Assembly (NCBI GenBank): GCA_951812535.1
Contig: CATOSK010000010.1
Coordinates: forward strand, 85,148-149,147
DNA length: 64,000 nt
From: an uncultured Dehalococcoidia bacterium
GTDB lineage: Bacteria; Chloroflexota; Dehalococcoidia; Lucifugimonadales; UBA3495
Direction: 5' to 3'
Shown: one piece after another, positions 53,720-62,525 of the stretch
How positions within the stretch are numbered: position 1 is the first letter of the stretch
Layout: each line of letters starts with the position of its first letter
Translations under genes and position numbers: made by a program
The notes under the pieces: model-generated
Told to the model about the DNA's origin: nothing
The model's database searches: none
Seen by the model: the letters and a program-made list of their open reading frames with translations, nothing else

Positions 53720-54655
53720 CTAACCCTCCCCGAAGTGCCGCCGCAGCGTTTCCTCGAACTGCTCGGGGGTGTAATCGTATTTCTGGGTGCCGTAGGTCTG
53801 GATGACGAAGTGTGAACAGACAGTGCCCATCATCAGGCATCGTTCCAGCGGCAATTCCTGGATCAATCCCTTGATGAAGCCTCCGCGGAATGCGTCGCCG
53901 GCTCCTGTAGGATCCAGGACGTTATTCGTGGGAATGGCTGGGATAGTCAGCGATGTGCCGTCACTGGCAGTCAAGGAGGACCCCATTTCACCCCTGGTGG
54001 TGATGATGGTCCCGGCGTGGTCCAGCACTTCCGAGTTGGACCAGCCTGTCTTGTCCTGGATCAATCCCAGTTCGTAGTCGTTGGAAATAAGGGCGTCGGA
54101 CTGGCTGATGCAGCGGCCAAGGGCTTCGCCGGTCCATACCGGAAGCGACTGTCCCGGGTCGAAGATGGTGTAGATGCCCAACTCTTTGTGGGTCATGGTG
54201 TAGTTGGCCATGTCGTCGAGATTGCCCGGGGCAACAATGGCGATACAGTCCTTCGGGTCGATTCCATCGAAATCGAATCCAGAGGGTTGCTTCATCGCGC
54301 CTGGATTGAACCCGGTAATCTGGTTGTCGGCCAGGTCGGTGGTAATGTATGCAGAAGCGGTGGCTTCCTCCGGGACGATCCGAATGTCCTGGGTGCTAAG
54401 GCCGTGCTCGTCAAACCACTCGTAATAACGGTGGTAGTCGTATCCGATAGTGGCGAGGATGCGCGGGTTCTCGCCAAGCTTGCTCAACGAAAAGGCTATA
54501 TTCCCGGCCGTGCCGCCGAAGTTTTCGCTGAGCCCGTTGACGGTAAAGCTGACGTTAATCATGTGGATTTTGTCTGGCATGATATGGTCGGAGAACCGCC
54601 CGTTGAAATCCATTATGCGGTCGTAGGCGAGGGAGCCTGATACCAAAACTACCAT
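53720..54655 (-). CDS. PfkB-family carbohydrate/nucleoside kinase
   Basis: 311 residues. N-terminal signature ENFGGTAGNIAFSLSKLG and C-terminal DPTGAGDAFRGGFIKGL with the catalytic Asp place it in the ribokinase/adenosine kinase group. The lid strand region (NVSFTVNGLSENFGG) resembles adenosine-kinase-like members more than fructokinase. Phosphorylates a sugar or nucleoside with ATP. GAGGACAAATGACCT precedes the GTG/ATG at 54655. No sugar transporter adjacent. Confidence 0.9.
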   Translation of the reverse strand: MVVLVSGSLAYDRIMDFNGRFSDHIMPDKIHMINVSFTVNGLSENFGGTAGNIAFSLSKLGENPRILATIGYDYHRYYEWFDEHGLSTQDIRIVPEEATASAYITTDLADNQITGFNPGAMKQPSGFDFDGIDPKDCIAIVAPGNLDDMANYTMTHKELGIYTIFDPGQSLPVWTGEALGRCISQSDALISNDYELGLIQDKTGWSNSEVLDHAGTIITTRGEMGSSLTASDGTSLTIPAIPTNNVLDPTGAGDAFRGGFIKGLIQELPLERCLMMGTVCSHFVIQTYGTQKYDYTPEQFEETLRRHFGEG

Positions 54656-54719
54656 AGGTCATTTGTCCTCTTGGTGAAAATTGCTCTCCCGAAGGTGGAA
54701 GGCGGGCCCGTAGGGTGAG

Positions 54720-55421
54720 TCAGCAGCCGAACTTTCCGTCGATGCTGCCGCCGAAGGAGACCTGGTCGCCAGCGTCGATACCGGACGCCGCGGCGATCCC
54801 CGAATTGACCTCCAGCACGTACAACGCCGGCTGGCGTGGAGAATAGTAAGTGGGATCGGTGCGGATCTTTTCCTCATCCTCCGGCTGGGCGTCCCTGGTG
54901 ATGTCGACGACGGCACACTCGCTGTCGATCCAAATCATGTCCAGGGGAAAGTGCATCCTGGGCATCCAGAAGGTGTATTGGTAGGGGATTTCGTACACGA
55001 AGAGCATGCCCCGGTCCTCAGCCAGTGACGGACGGTCGGACAGTCCCTGCTGCCGCCCCTCCGGTGTATCGGCCACCTCGACTGCGAAGGTGGCGTCTTC
55101 AAAGGAAACCAAGGGCTCGTCGGCGGCAGGCGGTTCGGTTGGAGGCGGTTCAGTTGCAGGGGGTTCAAACCCTGCCGCCGTCGGAAGTGGGGTTATCGTC
55201 GGCTCCAAAACCGCCGTAGGAATGTCAGTGGCGGCGGGACTGGCGTCAAATGTGGGCAAGGCCGTGATGGTGGGGTCCAGGGCCACCGGAGTGGAAAACG
55301 ACGGGGTCGGTATCCCGGCGCCCGGTTCGATCTCGCAGGCGGCGGTCAAGAAAACCGCAACCACACCAGACAAGACCATGGCAGTGACAATCCGGCGGTG
55401 CAGTCGAAACTGGTCAGTCAT
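54720..55421 (-). CDS. Lipoprotein with DUF192 domain
   Basis: 233 residues. A lipobox (VFLTAAC) anchors it; a Thr/Pro-rich linker of about 70 residues (TEPPPTEPPAADEP) spaces the C-terminal DUF192 domain, seen as FAVEVADTPEGRQQGLSDRP, DRGMLFVYEIPYQYTFWMPR and PALYVLEVNSGIAAASGI. DUF192 proteins are exported and of unknown function. It stands between the PfkB gene and the aldolase gene on the same strand. Confidence 0.9.
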   Translation of the reverse strand: MTDQFRLHRRIVTAMVLSGVVAVFLTAACEIEPGAGIPTPSFSTPVALDPTITALPTFDASPAATDIPTAVLEPTITPLPTAAGFEPPATEPPPTEPPAADEPLVSFEDATFAVEVADTPEGRQQGLSDRPSLAEDRGMLFVYEIPYQYTFWMPRMHFPLDMIWIDSECAVVDITRDAQPEDEEKIRTDPTYYSPRQPALYVLEVNSGIAAASGIDAGDQVSFGGSIDGKFGC

Positions 55422-55520
55422 GGCGGAGACGGAGGCTGCCGGCCGGAAGTGGCCGGCCGGATTCGTTCCTATCCGTCCTGCCTGCCAAGCTTGCCTACCC
55501 GACCTGCCTATCCAACCTGC

Positions 55521-56306
55521 CTATCCAACCTGCTGTCGGATGTCCTGCAGACGCTCCCGCAGGGACCGCATCAGAACCGAGGAGGGCGGCGGAGCAACGT
55601 GGGTGTACCCCACGCCGAGTTCCAGAAGCTCCTTCGGGCCCATGGGCAGGGCCGCGTGGTTCATGGGAAACTGCATTTTGGCCTTTCCGATTCCCTTGAT
55701 CTTGTCAGCAAGCTCCTTGATCTTGGCCCGTAGCTCCGGGCTGGATGGGTCCCGGATTCCCATGTACTCGGAGAAGTCGGTGGGGCCGATGGAAACCAGG
55801 TCGATTCCCTCGAGTCCGGCGATGGCCTCGATGTCGGCGATGCCCTGCTCGTCCTCAGTCATCACCGACAGCAGGATCTGTTCATTGGACTGCTGCACAT
55901 GGTCGTCCCAGGACACCATGCCGTAGCGGGTAGCCCGGGTCCCGCCGGCGCCTCCCCGGTGGCCCAAAGGCCCATAGCGGACCGCTTCCACCGCCCTTTT
56001 CGCGCCAGCCAACCCGTCAACATGGGGGACGATGATGCCCTCGGCCCCGGCGTCCAACAAGCGCAGGATCAGTTTCTCGTCGTTGTCCGGCACCCGGACG
56101 ATGGAGGTGATGCCGACCAGGTCCGCCGCCCGGATCATCTCGGTTACGAGGGCCAGATCGAAGGTGGTGTGTTCCATGTCGATGAAAGCGGCGTCATAGC
56201 CGGCCAGCCCGATGATCTCGACGACCTGCGGGTCCGCAAACGTCACGTAGGTACCCAGGGCCAGCTTGCCCTCGGACATCACTTTCTTGACCCGGTTCTC
56301 TCGCAT
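55521..56306 (-). CDS. HpcH/HpaI-family aldolase
   Basis: 261 residues from ATG 56306, behind AAGGAGAAGCAAA; an earlier start at 56345 is poor. TIM-barrel motifs DAAFIDMEHTTFDLALV (catalytic His), GITSIVRVPDND (Arg), GAEGIIVPHVDG (Glu/Asp-type metal site) and LVSIGPTDFSEYMG. Class II aldolases of this family cleave 2-keto-3-deoxy acids, malyl-CoA-like or HHED-type substrates with a divalent metal. Substrate unknown. Confidence 0.88.
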   Translation of the reverse strand: MRENRVKKVMSEGKLALGTYVTFADPQVVEIIGLAGYDAAFIDMEHTTFDLALVTEMIRAADLVGITSIVRVPDNDEKLILRLLDAGAEGIIVPHVDGLAGAKRAVEAVRYGPLGHRGGAGGTRATRYGMVSWDDHVQQSNEQILLSVMTEDEQGIADIEAIAGLEGIDLVSIGPTDFSEYMGIRDPSSPELRAKIKELADKIKGIGKAKMQFPMNHAALPMGPKELLELGVGYTHVAPPPSSVLMRSLRERLQDIRQQVG

Positions 56307-56997
56307 TTTGCTTCTCCTTGAAACCGTGGGGTTGCCGGGAAACACTGGGGTTGCCGCGGGACATTATCCTACGCCGGGCGGGGGAGTGCCAATTGGGGCA
56401 GCAGAGCCCCGAAACACTTTTCCAATGTCCGCGACCCACCTGTGGGACCGGACCGGTGCTGGATCTGGCGAAAAAATTGCTTGTGGGACAATTGGGACAA
56501 TTCCCGCGTTTTGAGCGTGAAATTCTGAAAACTCCTGTCTCAAGAGCGTCATTCAGGGGTCAGGACGTGACACGAATGGGACACCAACGGGACGCGGTGA
56601 GACATTTTGAGACATTTTCGGGACATGCGGGCCGAATGGGAAGGGACAGGCAGTCGGGAAAGCCACAGTCCAGGGGCAACCACGGAAGGCCTGAAAGGAA
56701 TTGGGGATTGGCATGTACGGCGAGGGCAATCGCACCGGCGGAGAGGTTGTTCCATATACAATAACGCTATACGGGACTGACGCCGCCGTCAACGGGCAAC
56801 TGTCATAAAGATATTGGATTCGGGGCGGTAACAGAGGGAGGGTGGCGGAAGCGCCGGCGGGGCCGGACTGTTTGCTATCGCTGGGAGGCAGAGGGTAAAA
56901 TCCGTTCCGATTGACTGGCAACGGGCAGGGTAGAAAGATCGCTCACCCCCGATGCAAGCCTGGGCGGTTCAGTCGAAGACGAACTAAGGAGCCGGTT
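56307..56997. other. Long intergenic region rich in GGGACA motifs
   Basis: 691 bp without a supported gene. It contains GGGACA at 56485, 56494, 56578, 56620 and 56643, GGGACC at 56443 and GGGACG at 56589, plus exact tandem repeats GGGACAATT (56485-56502) and GAGACATTTT (56599-56618). It is the divergent promoter region for the aldolase (minus) and CoA-transferase (plus) genes. Confidence 0.6.
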
Positions 56998-58188
56998 TTG
57001 AACGGAATGCTGGAGGGCGTGAAAGTCCTGGACCTGAGCGAGGATGTCGCCGGTTCTTTCTGCGCCCGCCTGCTGGCCGATTACGGGGCCGATGTCCTGA
57101 AGTTGGAGCCTCCGGCGGGAGCGGCCCTGCGCCGGTTGGGGCCCTTCTTCGAGGATGATCCCCACCCGGAAAAGAGTCTCTTTTTCCTGCTGGCCAACCT
57201 CAATAAAAAAGGGGCCACCCTGAACCTGGAGACGGTCACGGGGAAGAACATCATCCGCCGCCTGGTGGAGCATGTCGACGTCATCGTGGAGACTTACAAA
57301 CCCGGGTGGATGGGATCGCTGGGCCTGGGTCACGATGACCTGGCGGAGCTGAACCCGGGTCTGATCACCACGTCCATCACTCCCTTCGGCCAGGACGGGC
57401 CTTACAGCGGTTACGAGGGCGGGGAAATCGTCGAATACGCCATGAGCATGATAATGAGTATCAGCGGCATCCAGGGGCGCGAGCCGCTGAAGCATGGCGG
57501 TTTTCAGGCGCAGTACGAGGGGGGGTTGTTCGCGGCTGGAGCCACGTCGATGGCGCTCTTCGCGCAGTCTGTCACCGGGCTGGGGGAACACGTGGATGTG
57601 TCGATTACCGAGTGCATAGCATCCACCATGATGGCTACGCAGACAATCTACCCGTTCATCGGAGGAGTCCAGGCGCGGCGGAGGGCCGAAGGCAACAATT
57701 TCGAGAACCCCATGCTCTGCAAGGACGGCTGGATCATCGTGCAGGCCGGCGGAGGAGCGACGTGGGAAGACCTGGCAAGTTTCTTCGAGACTCCCGAACT
57801 CCTGGAGCCCCGGTTTGCCAACCGGGGCGAGCGCGCCCGCAACGGCGCGGAAATGGACCGCATCATCCTCGAATCCATCAAGGAACGGGAGAAGTGGGAG
57901 CTGTTCCCCAAGGCCGCCGCGGCGCGGATGCTCTTCGGCATCGTGCAGACTCCCCTGGAATTGGTGGACTGCCCGCAACTGGAATCGCGGGGGTTCTACC
58001 GGGAGGTGGAGCATCCGGTCATAGGAAACATCAAGGTGCCCGCGGAACTGTTCAAGCTGAGCGAAACTCCCTATCAGCTGAGGCGGGCCGCTCCGACGCT
58101 GGGTCAGCACAACCAGGAAATCTATGTTGAGGGCCTGGGGTACAGCCAAGAGGAATTTGTGCAGCTACGCCAGCTGAACATCATCTGA
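56998..58188 (+). CDS. Class III CoA-transferase (CaiB/BaiF) family protein, catalytic Asp replaced
   Basis: 396 residues from TTG 56998, six bases after AAGGAG; ATG 57007 is less well spaced. Family motifs: VKVLDLSEDVAGSFCARLLADYGADVLKLE, given in part as LADYGADVLKLEPPAG, then LNLETVTGKNIIRRL and ITPFGQDGPYSGY. At the position of the catalytic Asp (DYxAGL in relatives) it reads QYEGGLFAAG, so Asp is Gln by hand alignment. It may be the non-catalytic partner of the second CoA-transferase 46 bp downstream. Confidence 0.87.
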   Translation: MNGMLEGVKVLDLSEDVAGSFCARLLADYGADVLKLEPPAGAALRRLGPFFEDDPHPEKSLFFLLANLNKKGATLNLETVTGKNIIRRLVEHVDVIVETYKPGWMGSLGLGHDDLAELNPGLITTSITPFGQDGPYSGYEGGEIVEYAMSMIMSISGIQGREPLKHGGFQAQYEGGLFAAGATSMALFAQSVTGLGEHVDVSITECIASTMMATQTIYPFIGGVQARRRAEGNNFENPMLCKDGWIIVQAGGGATWEDLASFFETPELLEPRFANRGERARNGAEMDRIILESIKEREKWELFPKAAAARMLFGIVQTPLELVDCPQLESRGFYREVEHPVIGNIKVPAELFKLSETPYQLRRAAPTLGQHNQEIYVEGLGYSQEEFVQLRQLNII

Positions 58189-58234
58189 CACGGGCCAGGC
58201 AACAGCATCAACTCCGTCCCGAGGTAGCCACACT

Positions 58235-59590
58235 ATGCCCAGACTTCCATTGGAAGGCATCCGCGTTCTGGATTCGACTTACGTTTTTGCCCTGCCATAC
58301 ACGGGGGGACAACTGGCGGACCTGGGCGCCGAGGTTATCAAAGTGGAGGGTCCGGGGCGTCCCGACATCACCCGCACCGGAGGGCTGTATGGCACCTTCC
58401 CCGACAACGAACTGGGGGAAGAGTGGTGGGACCGTCCGTCAACATACAACCTGCTCAACCGCGGGAAGCGTTCCCTAACGCTGGATATGTCCACGGAAAG
58501 GGGCCGGGACCTCTTCCGGGAGTTGGTAGCCGTCAGTGACGTTGTGATGGAGAACTTCACTCCCCGGGTAATGCGGGGCTGGGGGCTGGACTACCCGAAT
58601 CTCAGGAAGATCAAGCCGGACATCATCCTCGTTTCCAACACCGGGTATGGACATGGCGACGGTCCGTATTCGGGTTATCCCGCCCAGGCGACCACCCAGG
58701 AAGGGACCCACGGCCATTGCTGGGTGACGGGTTACAAAGACGATGAACCTTCCAAGGCCGGACGTTCCTTCGTGGACTTTCTGTCGACATGGACGGCGGT
58801 GTTCGCCATTGGAGGAGCGCTGCGCTACCGGAATCTCACCGGGAAGGGGCAGTGGGTGGACATCGGGATGTACCAGGCGGGGGTTATGTTCCTGTCTGAA
58901 TACATCATGGATGCGATTGCCAACGGCCGGGAGGGAGAGCGCATTGGGAACCGCCACCCTTACTTTGCGCCGCAGGGATGTTATCCATGCCGGGGGGAGG
59001 ACCAGTGGGTGGTGTTGTCCGTCGCCGATGACGACCAATGGGACAGCTTGTGCCGGGTGATGGGCAGGGAAGACCTGTTGGAGAGCGGCCGTTTCGCCGA
59101 TGTCCTTTCCCGGCAGCGCAGCCACGACGAAATCGACGAGATCATTTCCGAGTGGACCAGGGGGTTGGACCGCTACGAGGCGATGCACGCTCTCCAGGAG
59201 AACGGGATCGCCGCCGGGCCGGTGTTCAACAGCAGGGACGTACACTACGACCCTCACTACAAGGAACGAAATTTCCTGGAGCGGGTGGAGTTCGAGCCGG
59301 AGCGGAAGATGGGCACCCGGCTCATCATGGGGCGGCCGTACAAGTTTTCCAACACGCCCATGAAGATCCGGTGGCCCGCACCCCGGTTCGGTGAAGGGAA
59401 CGAGCATTTCCTCAAGGAGGTCCTGGGAGTCGAACCATCCCTTTATGACGGTCTCGTGGAAGACGCCATCATCGCCTCCGTCCCGACCTCCGGCGAGCCT
59501 GCTCCCACACCGCACCCGGAGGAGTCGGTTGCCCGGGGACTGCTGGCCGGCTGGGACCCGGACTACCGGGAGCGGCTCGGCCTTTCTTGA
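58235..59590 (+). CDS. Class III CoA-transferase (CaiB/BaiF) family protein
   Basis: 451 residues. N-terminal VLDSTYVFALPYTGGQLADL, LADLGAEVIKVEGPG, LTLDMSTERGRDLFREL and the active-site region SFVDFLSTWTAVFAIGGALRY with Asp conserved. The C-terminal 40 residues (TSGEPAPTPHPEESVARG) extend past the usual end. Class III enzymes move CoA between carboxylic acids; heterodimeric pairs such as succinyl-CoA:malate CoA-transferase are known in Chloroflexus, so a heterodimer with the upstream protein is plausible. Confidence 0.92.
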   Translation: MPRLPLEGIRVLDSTYVFALPYTGGQLADLGAEVIKVEGPGRPDITRTGGLYGTFPDNELGEEWWDRPSTYNLLNRGKRSLTLDMSTERGRDLFRELVAVSDVVMENFTPRVMRGWGLDYPNLRKIKPDIILVSNTGYGHGDGPYSGYPAQATTQEGTHGHCWVTGYKDDEPSKAGRSFVDFLSTWTAVFAIGGALRYRNLTGKGQWVDIGMYQAGVMFLSEYIMDAIANGREGERIGNRHPYFAPQGCYPCRGEDQWVVLSVADDDQWDSLCRVMGREDLLESGRFADVLSRQRSHDEIDEIISEWTRGLDRYEAMHALQENGIAAGPVFNSRDVHYDPHYKERNFLERVEFEPERKMGTRLIMGRPYKFSNTPMKIRWPAPRFGEGNEHFLKEVLGVEPSLYDGLVEDAIIASVPTSGEPAPTPHPEESVARGLLAGWDPDYRERLGLS

Positions 59591-59626
59591 CACCCCTTCC
59601 GGGGCGGGACTAAGCTGACTTCAGGC

Positions 59627-59698
59627 GGGCCTGTAGCTCAGTGGTAGAGCAACCGGCTCATAACCGGTAGGTCGTAGGTTCGAAACCTGCCAGGCCCA
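59627..59698 (+). tRNA. tRNA-Met or tRNA-Ile2 (anticodon CAT), CCA not encoded
   Basis: Acceptor GGGCCTG pairs perfectly with CAGGCCC; D arm AGCTCAGTGGTAGAGC; anticodon stem ACCGG/CCGGT encloses CTCATAA; T arm GTAGGTTCGAAACCTGC. The paired first base (G1-C72) excludes an initiator. Elongator Met and the lysidine-modified Ile2 share this anticodon. CCA is absent (ACT follows). Confidence 0.93.
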
Positions 59699-59831
59699 CT
59701 TTAGCTCCGCCTCTTACAACACCCTCCGCAAGAACCACTGGGGACTGGACCAGCGGCGAGTAAGGCTACTTCGCCGATGATGAGACGCCCGCCAGTCCAG
59801 CGTATTCCTGAGGGCTTGTGCGGCCGCAGGG

Positions 59832-61055
59832 TTAGACGTCAGGCCTGGCTCCACCCCCGGCGGATGGGTCGGCGGGCGAAGGTCTCTGTGAGGGAGCAAT
59901 GTTAGGTGCAGGCGGCGATGGGGCTTGGGGCAACAACTGCACGGCATCCTGGGACGTCCAGCCGTCCGGCAAGTGCAGTGTCCGCACCGGGTAGTTAATT
60001 GTGATGCCCTCGGCGGCGAGGCGGGAGTGGAGTTGCTTGATCAGCTCGCTGCGCACGGCGAAACCAGCCAACCGATTCTCGGTTCTTATAACCATATAGA
60101 AATTGATATTGCTTTCCCCGAAGGCTTCATAGCGGAAGATGGGTTCGGATTCCCGTTCGGCGCCGGGATGCTCCCGGAGCACCTTTGCCATCACGTCCAG
60201 TCCGACTGCCTCCACCAGGTTCAAGTCGCTATCGTAGGACACGCCACAGGCGACAACCATGTCCAGGGGGTTCTCGGGCTTGCTGTAATTGGTGATGATG
60301 GTTTCAGCAAAAAGAGAGTTGGGTACAACCACCAGATTGTTAGTCCAGGTGAGAAGGCGAGTGCTGCGCCAGTTTACGTCCACGACATAGCCGCTGGTCC
60401 CGTTGGCCATCTCGACGTAGTCGCCGGCGCTGACGACGCCTTCGGTCAGGACGTAGGTGCCGGCAAACAAATTGCTCAGGGTCGGCTGCACGGCCAAGGC
60501 AATAGCCAGGCCGCCGATGCCGAGACCGGCGACCAAGGGCGTGATGTTAATGCCAAGAATGTCCAGGCACAACATGGCGGCGACGGTTATGGTGAATCCC
60601 AGCACCCCGCGCCTGATGAGCGGGAACATCCAGCCGCTCGCTTGGTCCTGACCAGCGATGCCAAGATGGAGCCGCAGCCATGACAGAGCCGCGGAAGCGA
60701 GGCCGTTGACCAGAGCGGCACTGATGAAGACGGCCAGGATGGCGCTGACTCTGTTAACCAAGTCCTGGACCGTGGGCGGTGGAGAAAGGGCGGACAACCC
60801 AAGGTACATGCCGGAAAGGAGGATGAAGGCTGTCGCCGGGACTCTTACGGCGGCCACCGTTTTCACGTCGAAGTTGGCTCCCCTTATGATGGAGAGCCGG
60901 AGTAACCGTTGAAAAAATACTCTGCTGAACAGAATGGCGGTGATGATGGCCAACGCCAGAATAATTCCGCTGATCAGCAGGTCAACCCAGTCAAGGGTGG
61001 CACTGGCAACCCATTGGGAAAAAGCCTGCCACCAAGCTTCGATGTATTGCGTCAT
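59832..61055 (-). CDS. MscS-family mechanosensitive channel
   Basis: 407 residues from ATG 61055; an upstream frame to 61208 is Pro/Arg-rich and unlikely. About four to five membrane segments lead to the pore helix (VAGLGIGGLAIALAVQPTLSN), then the beta domain (GDYVEMANGTSGYVVDVNWRS, VVVPNSLFAETIITNYS) and a C-terminal Pro-rich tail. Channels of this type release solutes on osmotic downshock. Located just downstream of tRNA-Met in opposite orientation. Confidence 0.93.
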   Translation of the reverse strand: MTQYIEAWWQAFSQWVASATLDWVDLLISGIILALAIITAILFSRVFFQRLLRLSIIRGANFDVKTVAAVRVPATAFILLSGMYLGLSALSPPPTVQDLVNRVSAILAVFISAALVNGLASAALSWLRLHLGIAGQDQASGWMFPLIRRGVLGFTITVAAMLCLDILGINITPLVAGLGIGGLAIALAVQPTLSNLFAGTYVLTEGVVSAGDYVEMANGTSGYVVDVNWRSTRLLTWTNNLVVVPNSLFAETIITNYSKPENPLDMVVACGVSYDSDLNLVEAVGLDVMAKVLREHPGAERESEPIFRYEAFGESNINFYMVIRTENRLAGFAVRSELIKQLHSRLAAEGITINYPVRTLHLPDGWTSQDAVQLLPQAPSPPAPNIAPSQRPSPADPSAGGGARPDV

Positions 61056-61368
61056 TTCAGACTGACCGTTTCTGGTGAGTTCCGGCCTTCGCACCACCCA
61101 GGGGGCTTCGTCAGCCGCTTGGCCGGTTGCTCCTACGGCCAACCAGGGCTGCAGGGGCCGGTTCCGGGTTGACCGGGATGATTCGGGTGTCCACTTGCGG
61201 GCCGGCAATCATGCGCCGCTTGTCTTCCGGCAAGGGGTGATGCCTTGACTTCTGCCCACCTGCCTTTCGACAAGGAGGTTACCGGGAGCTCGCCCGAAGT
61301 TCCTCCTTCGTCACAAAAGACTGGAGTGCGCAGTCCACGGCAAACGATCCCCCTGGGTGGGCGTCCCA

Positions 61369-61863
61369 CTAGCTGCGGTTCTGGACGACGATGGTGTTTA
61401 CCATCTTGTCATGGAGAGCCTGGCGTTTCGGGTCCCACAGCGGCCAGAGATGGTCGACCACGGTGTAGATCCGCCGGTTATGGAGGATAGGACACCGCCT
61501 AGCAGACCCTTGATGACGAACTCCCGGAGGAAGGTGTAACCCCAGGCCGACGGTTCTCCATTCTCCCGCACGACTCGGATTCCCACCAATTGCTTGCCGG
61601 GGGTCTGCCCGTTCTTCAAGGTTTATGAACCACCAGATGACGTATCCGGCGGCCAGCATAAACCCGACGGCAGACAGGACCAGCAACGCCGCCACCAAGC
61701 CGCCGAAACCCGGGCCGTCGCCGGAGAAGCGAAGATCAAGCCCACTACCAGGAGCGCCGCCGCTGCCGACAGGGGCAATGAGAACATCACGGTGTCCAGG
61801 ATGTACGCCAGGAGACGCTGCAGGAAAGTTGCCAGGGGACAGGGCTGTCGTTCCTTCCATCAT
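61369..61863 (-). pseudogene. RDD-family membrane protein, multiple frameshifts
   Basis: Reading across frames recovers an RDD protein: first membrane segment FLQRLLAYILDTVMFSLPL, second LVAALLVLSAVGFMLAAGYV, the conserved loop NGQTPGKQLVGIRVVRENG with YTFLREFVIKGLLGG, and the ending PLWDPKRQALHDKMVNTIVV. At least four frame changes are needed, near 61825, 61720, 61622 and 61478, in only about 500 bp. ATG 61863 follows GAGGAAGCC. See the finding on indels in this end of the window: error is likelier than true decay. Confidence 0.85.
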
Positions 61864-62169
61864 GGCTTCCTCGACTCTTGGGAAGGGTTAATCCCGGGGA
61901 TCTGGAAATTCGGACTGGCGCCAGCTCTTTATACGACATAACAAGGCCAGGGACGGCAGGGTAAAAGCACCGGCTTTCGGTCAATATGCAAGGGTTCCCC
62001 GGGGGATTGTCCAGAAACACAGATCCCTGAGATAGAGCCGGGGAACAAGGGGGTTGGCGGGCGAAGAGGAGCACGGGGCGGAGGTTAGTAAGAGGTGCAG
62101 GTGAGTCGGGAACTGGGGAGGCAGGAGGAAGAGAAAGAAGGTTGGCGACGGGTGGGGGCTTAAGAGGTT
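61864..62169. other. Intergenic region with a polypurine tract
   Basis: 306 bp before the tRNA-Cys. From about 62030 to 62170 the plus strand is strongly purine-rich with several G-runs (GGGGAACAAGGGGG, GGGTGGGGG), capable of G-quadruplex formation. No gene or promoter seen. Confidence 0.6.
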
Positions 62170-62246
62170 TGGAGGCGACGGGCGGATTCGAACCGCCGAA
62201 TAGAGGTTTTGCAGACCTCCGCCTTAGTCCACTTGGCTACGTCGCC
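62170..62246 (-). tRNA. tRNA-Cys (GCA), CCA encoded
   Basis: Acceptor GGCGACG/CGTCGCC, D arm with TAGCCAAGTGGACTAAGGC, anticodon stem GAGGT/ACCTC with loop CTGCAAA (anticodon GCA), T arm GGCGGTTCGAATCCGCC. Position 73 is T, the cysteine discriminator, followed by encoded CCA. Confidence 0.93.
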
Positions 62247-62288
62247 TCGACCTGCGCTTTGAGCCGGTGCGCGGAACTTTCCCGCGCT

Positions 62289-62373
62289 TGGTGCCGAGGG
62301 CGGACTTGAACCCACACGGGCTTTCGCCCACGGCCCCCTCAGACCGCGTGTCTACCAATTCCACCACCTCGGC
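62289..62373 (-). tRNA. tRNA-Leu (GAG), anticodon loop one base short
   Basis: Acceptor GCCGAGG/CCTCGGC, discriminator A, CCA encoded, a long variable arm (GGGCGAAAGCCC) and T arm GGGTTCAAGTCC. The anticodon arm reads CGGTC-TGAGGG-GGCCG: the GAG anticodon has a 6-base loop, one T fewer than the TTGAGG(x) of other GAG tRNAs. A deletion in the read or the gene is inferred. Confidence 0.88.
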
Positions 62374-62447
62374 CTTCGGCGCGTGAGGAATTATACCACA
62401 AGCGCCGCCGGGCCTGGAGTTCCGGGGGTTCAGGTAAGTCGGCTTGT

Positions 62448-62456
62448 TGCTATAAT
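62448..62456 (+). promoter_or_regulatory. Extended -10 promoter element for the DUF2007 gene
   Basis: TGCTATAAT (62448-62456) is a perfect extended -10, which does not need a strong -35. It is about 70 bp before the DUF2007 coding start. Confidence 0.5.
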
Positions 62457-62525
62457 GGCCCGGTTGACGGGACGGTATGAAGAAGCCTTCGCGAGCATCA
62501 AGGAACAGCGGCAGAAAACAGGTGT

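Noticed and set aside
59627..59698. Initiator tRNA-Met
   Set aside because: Bases 1 and 72 pair, and the anticodon stem lacks the three initiator G-C pairs.
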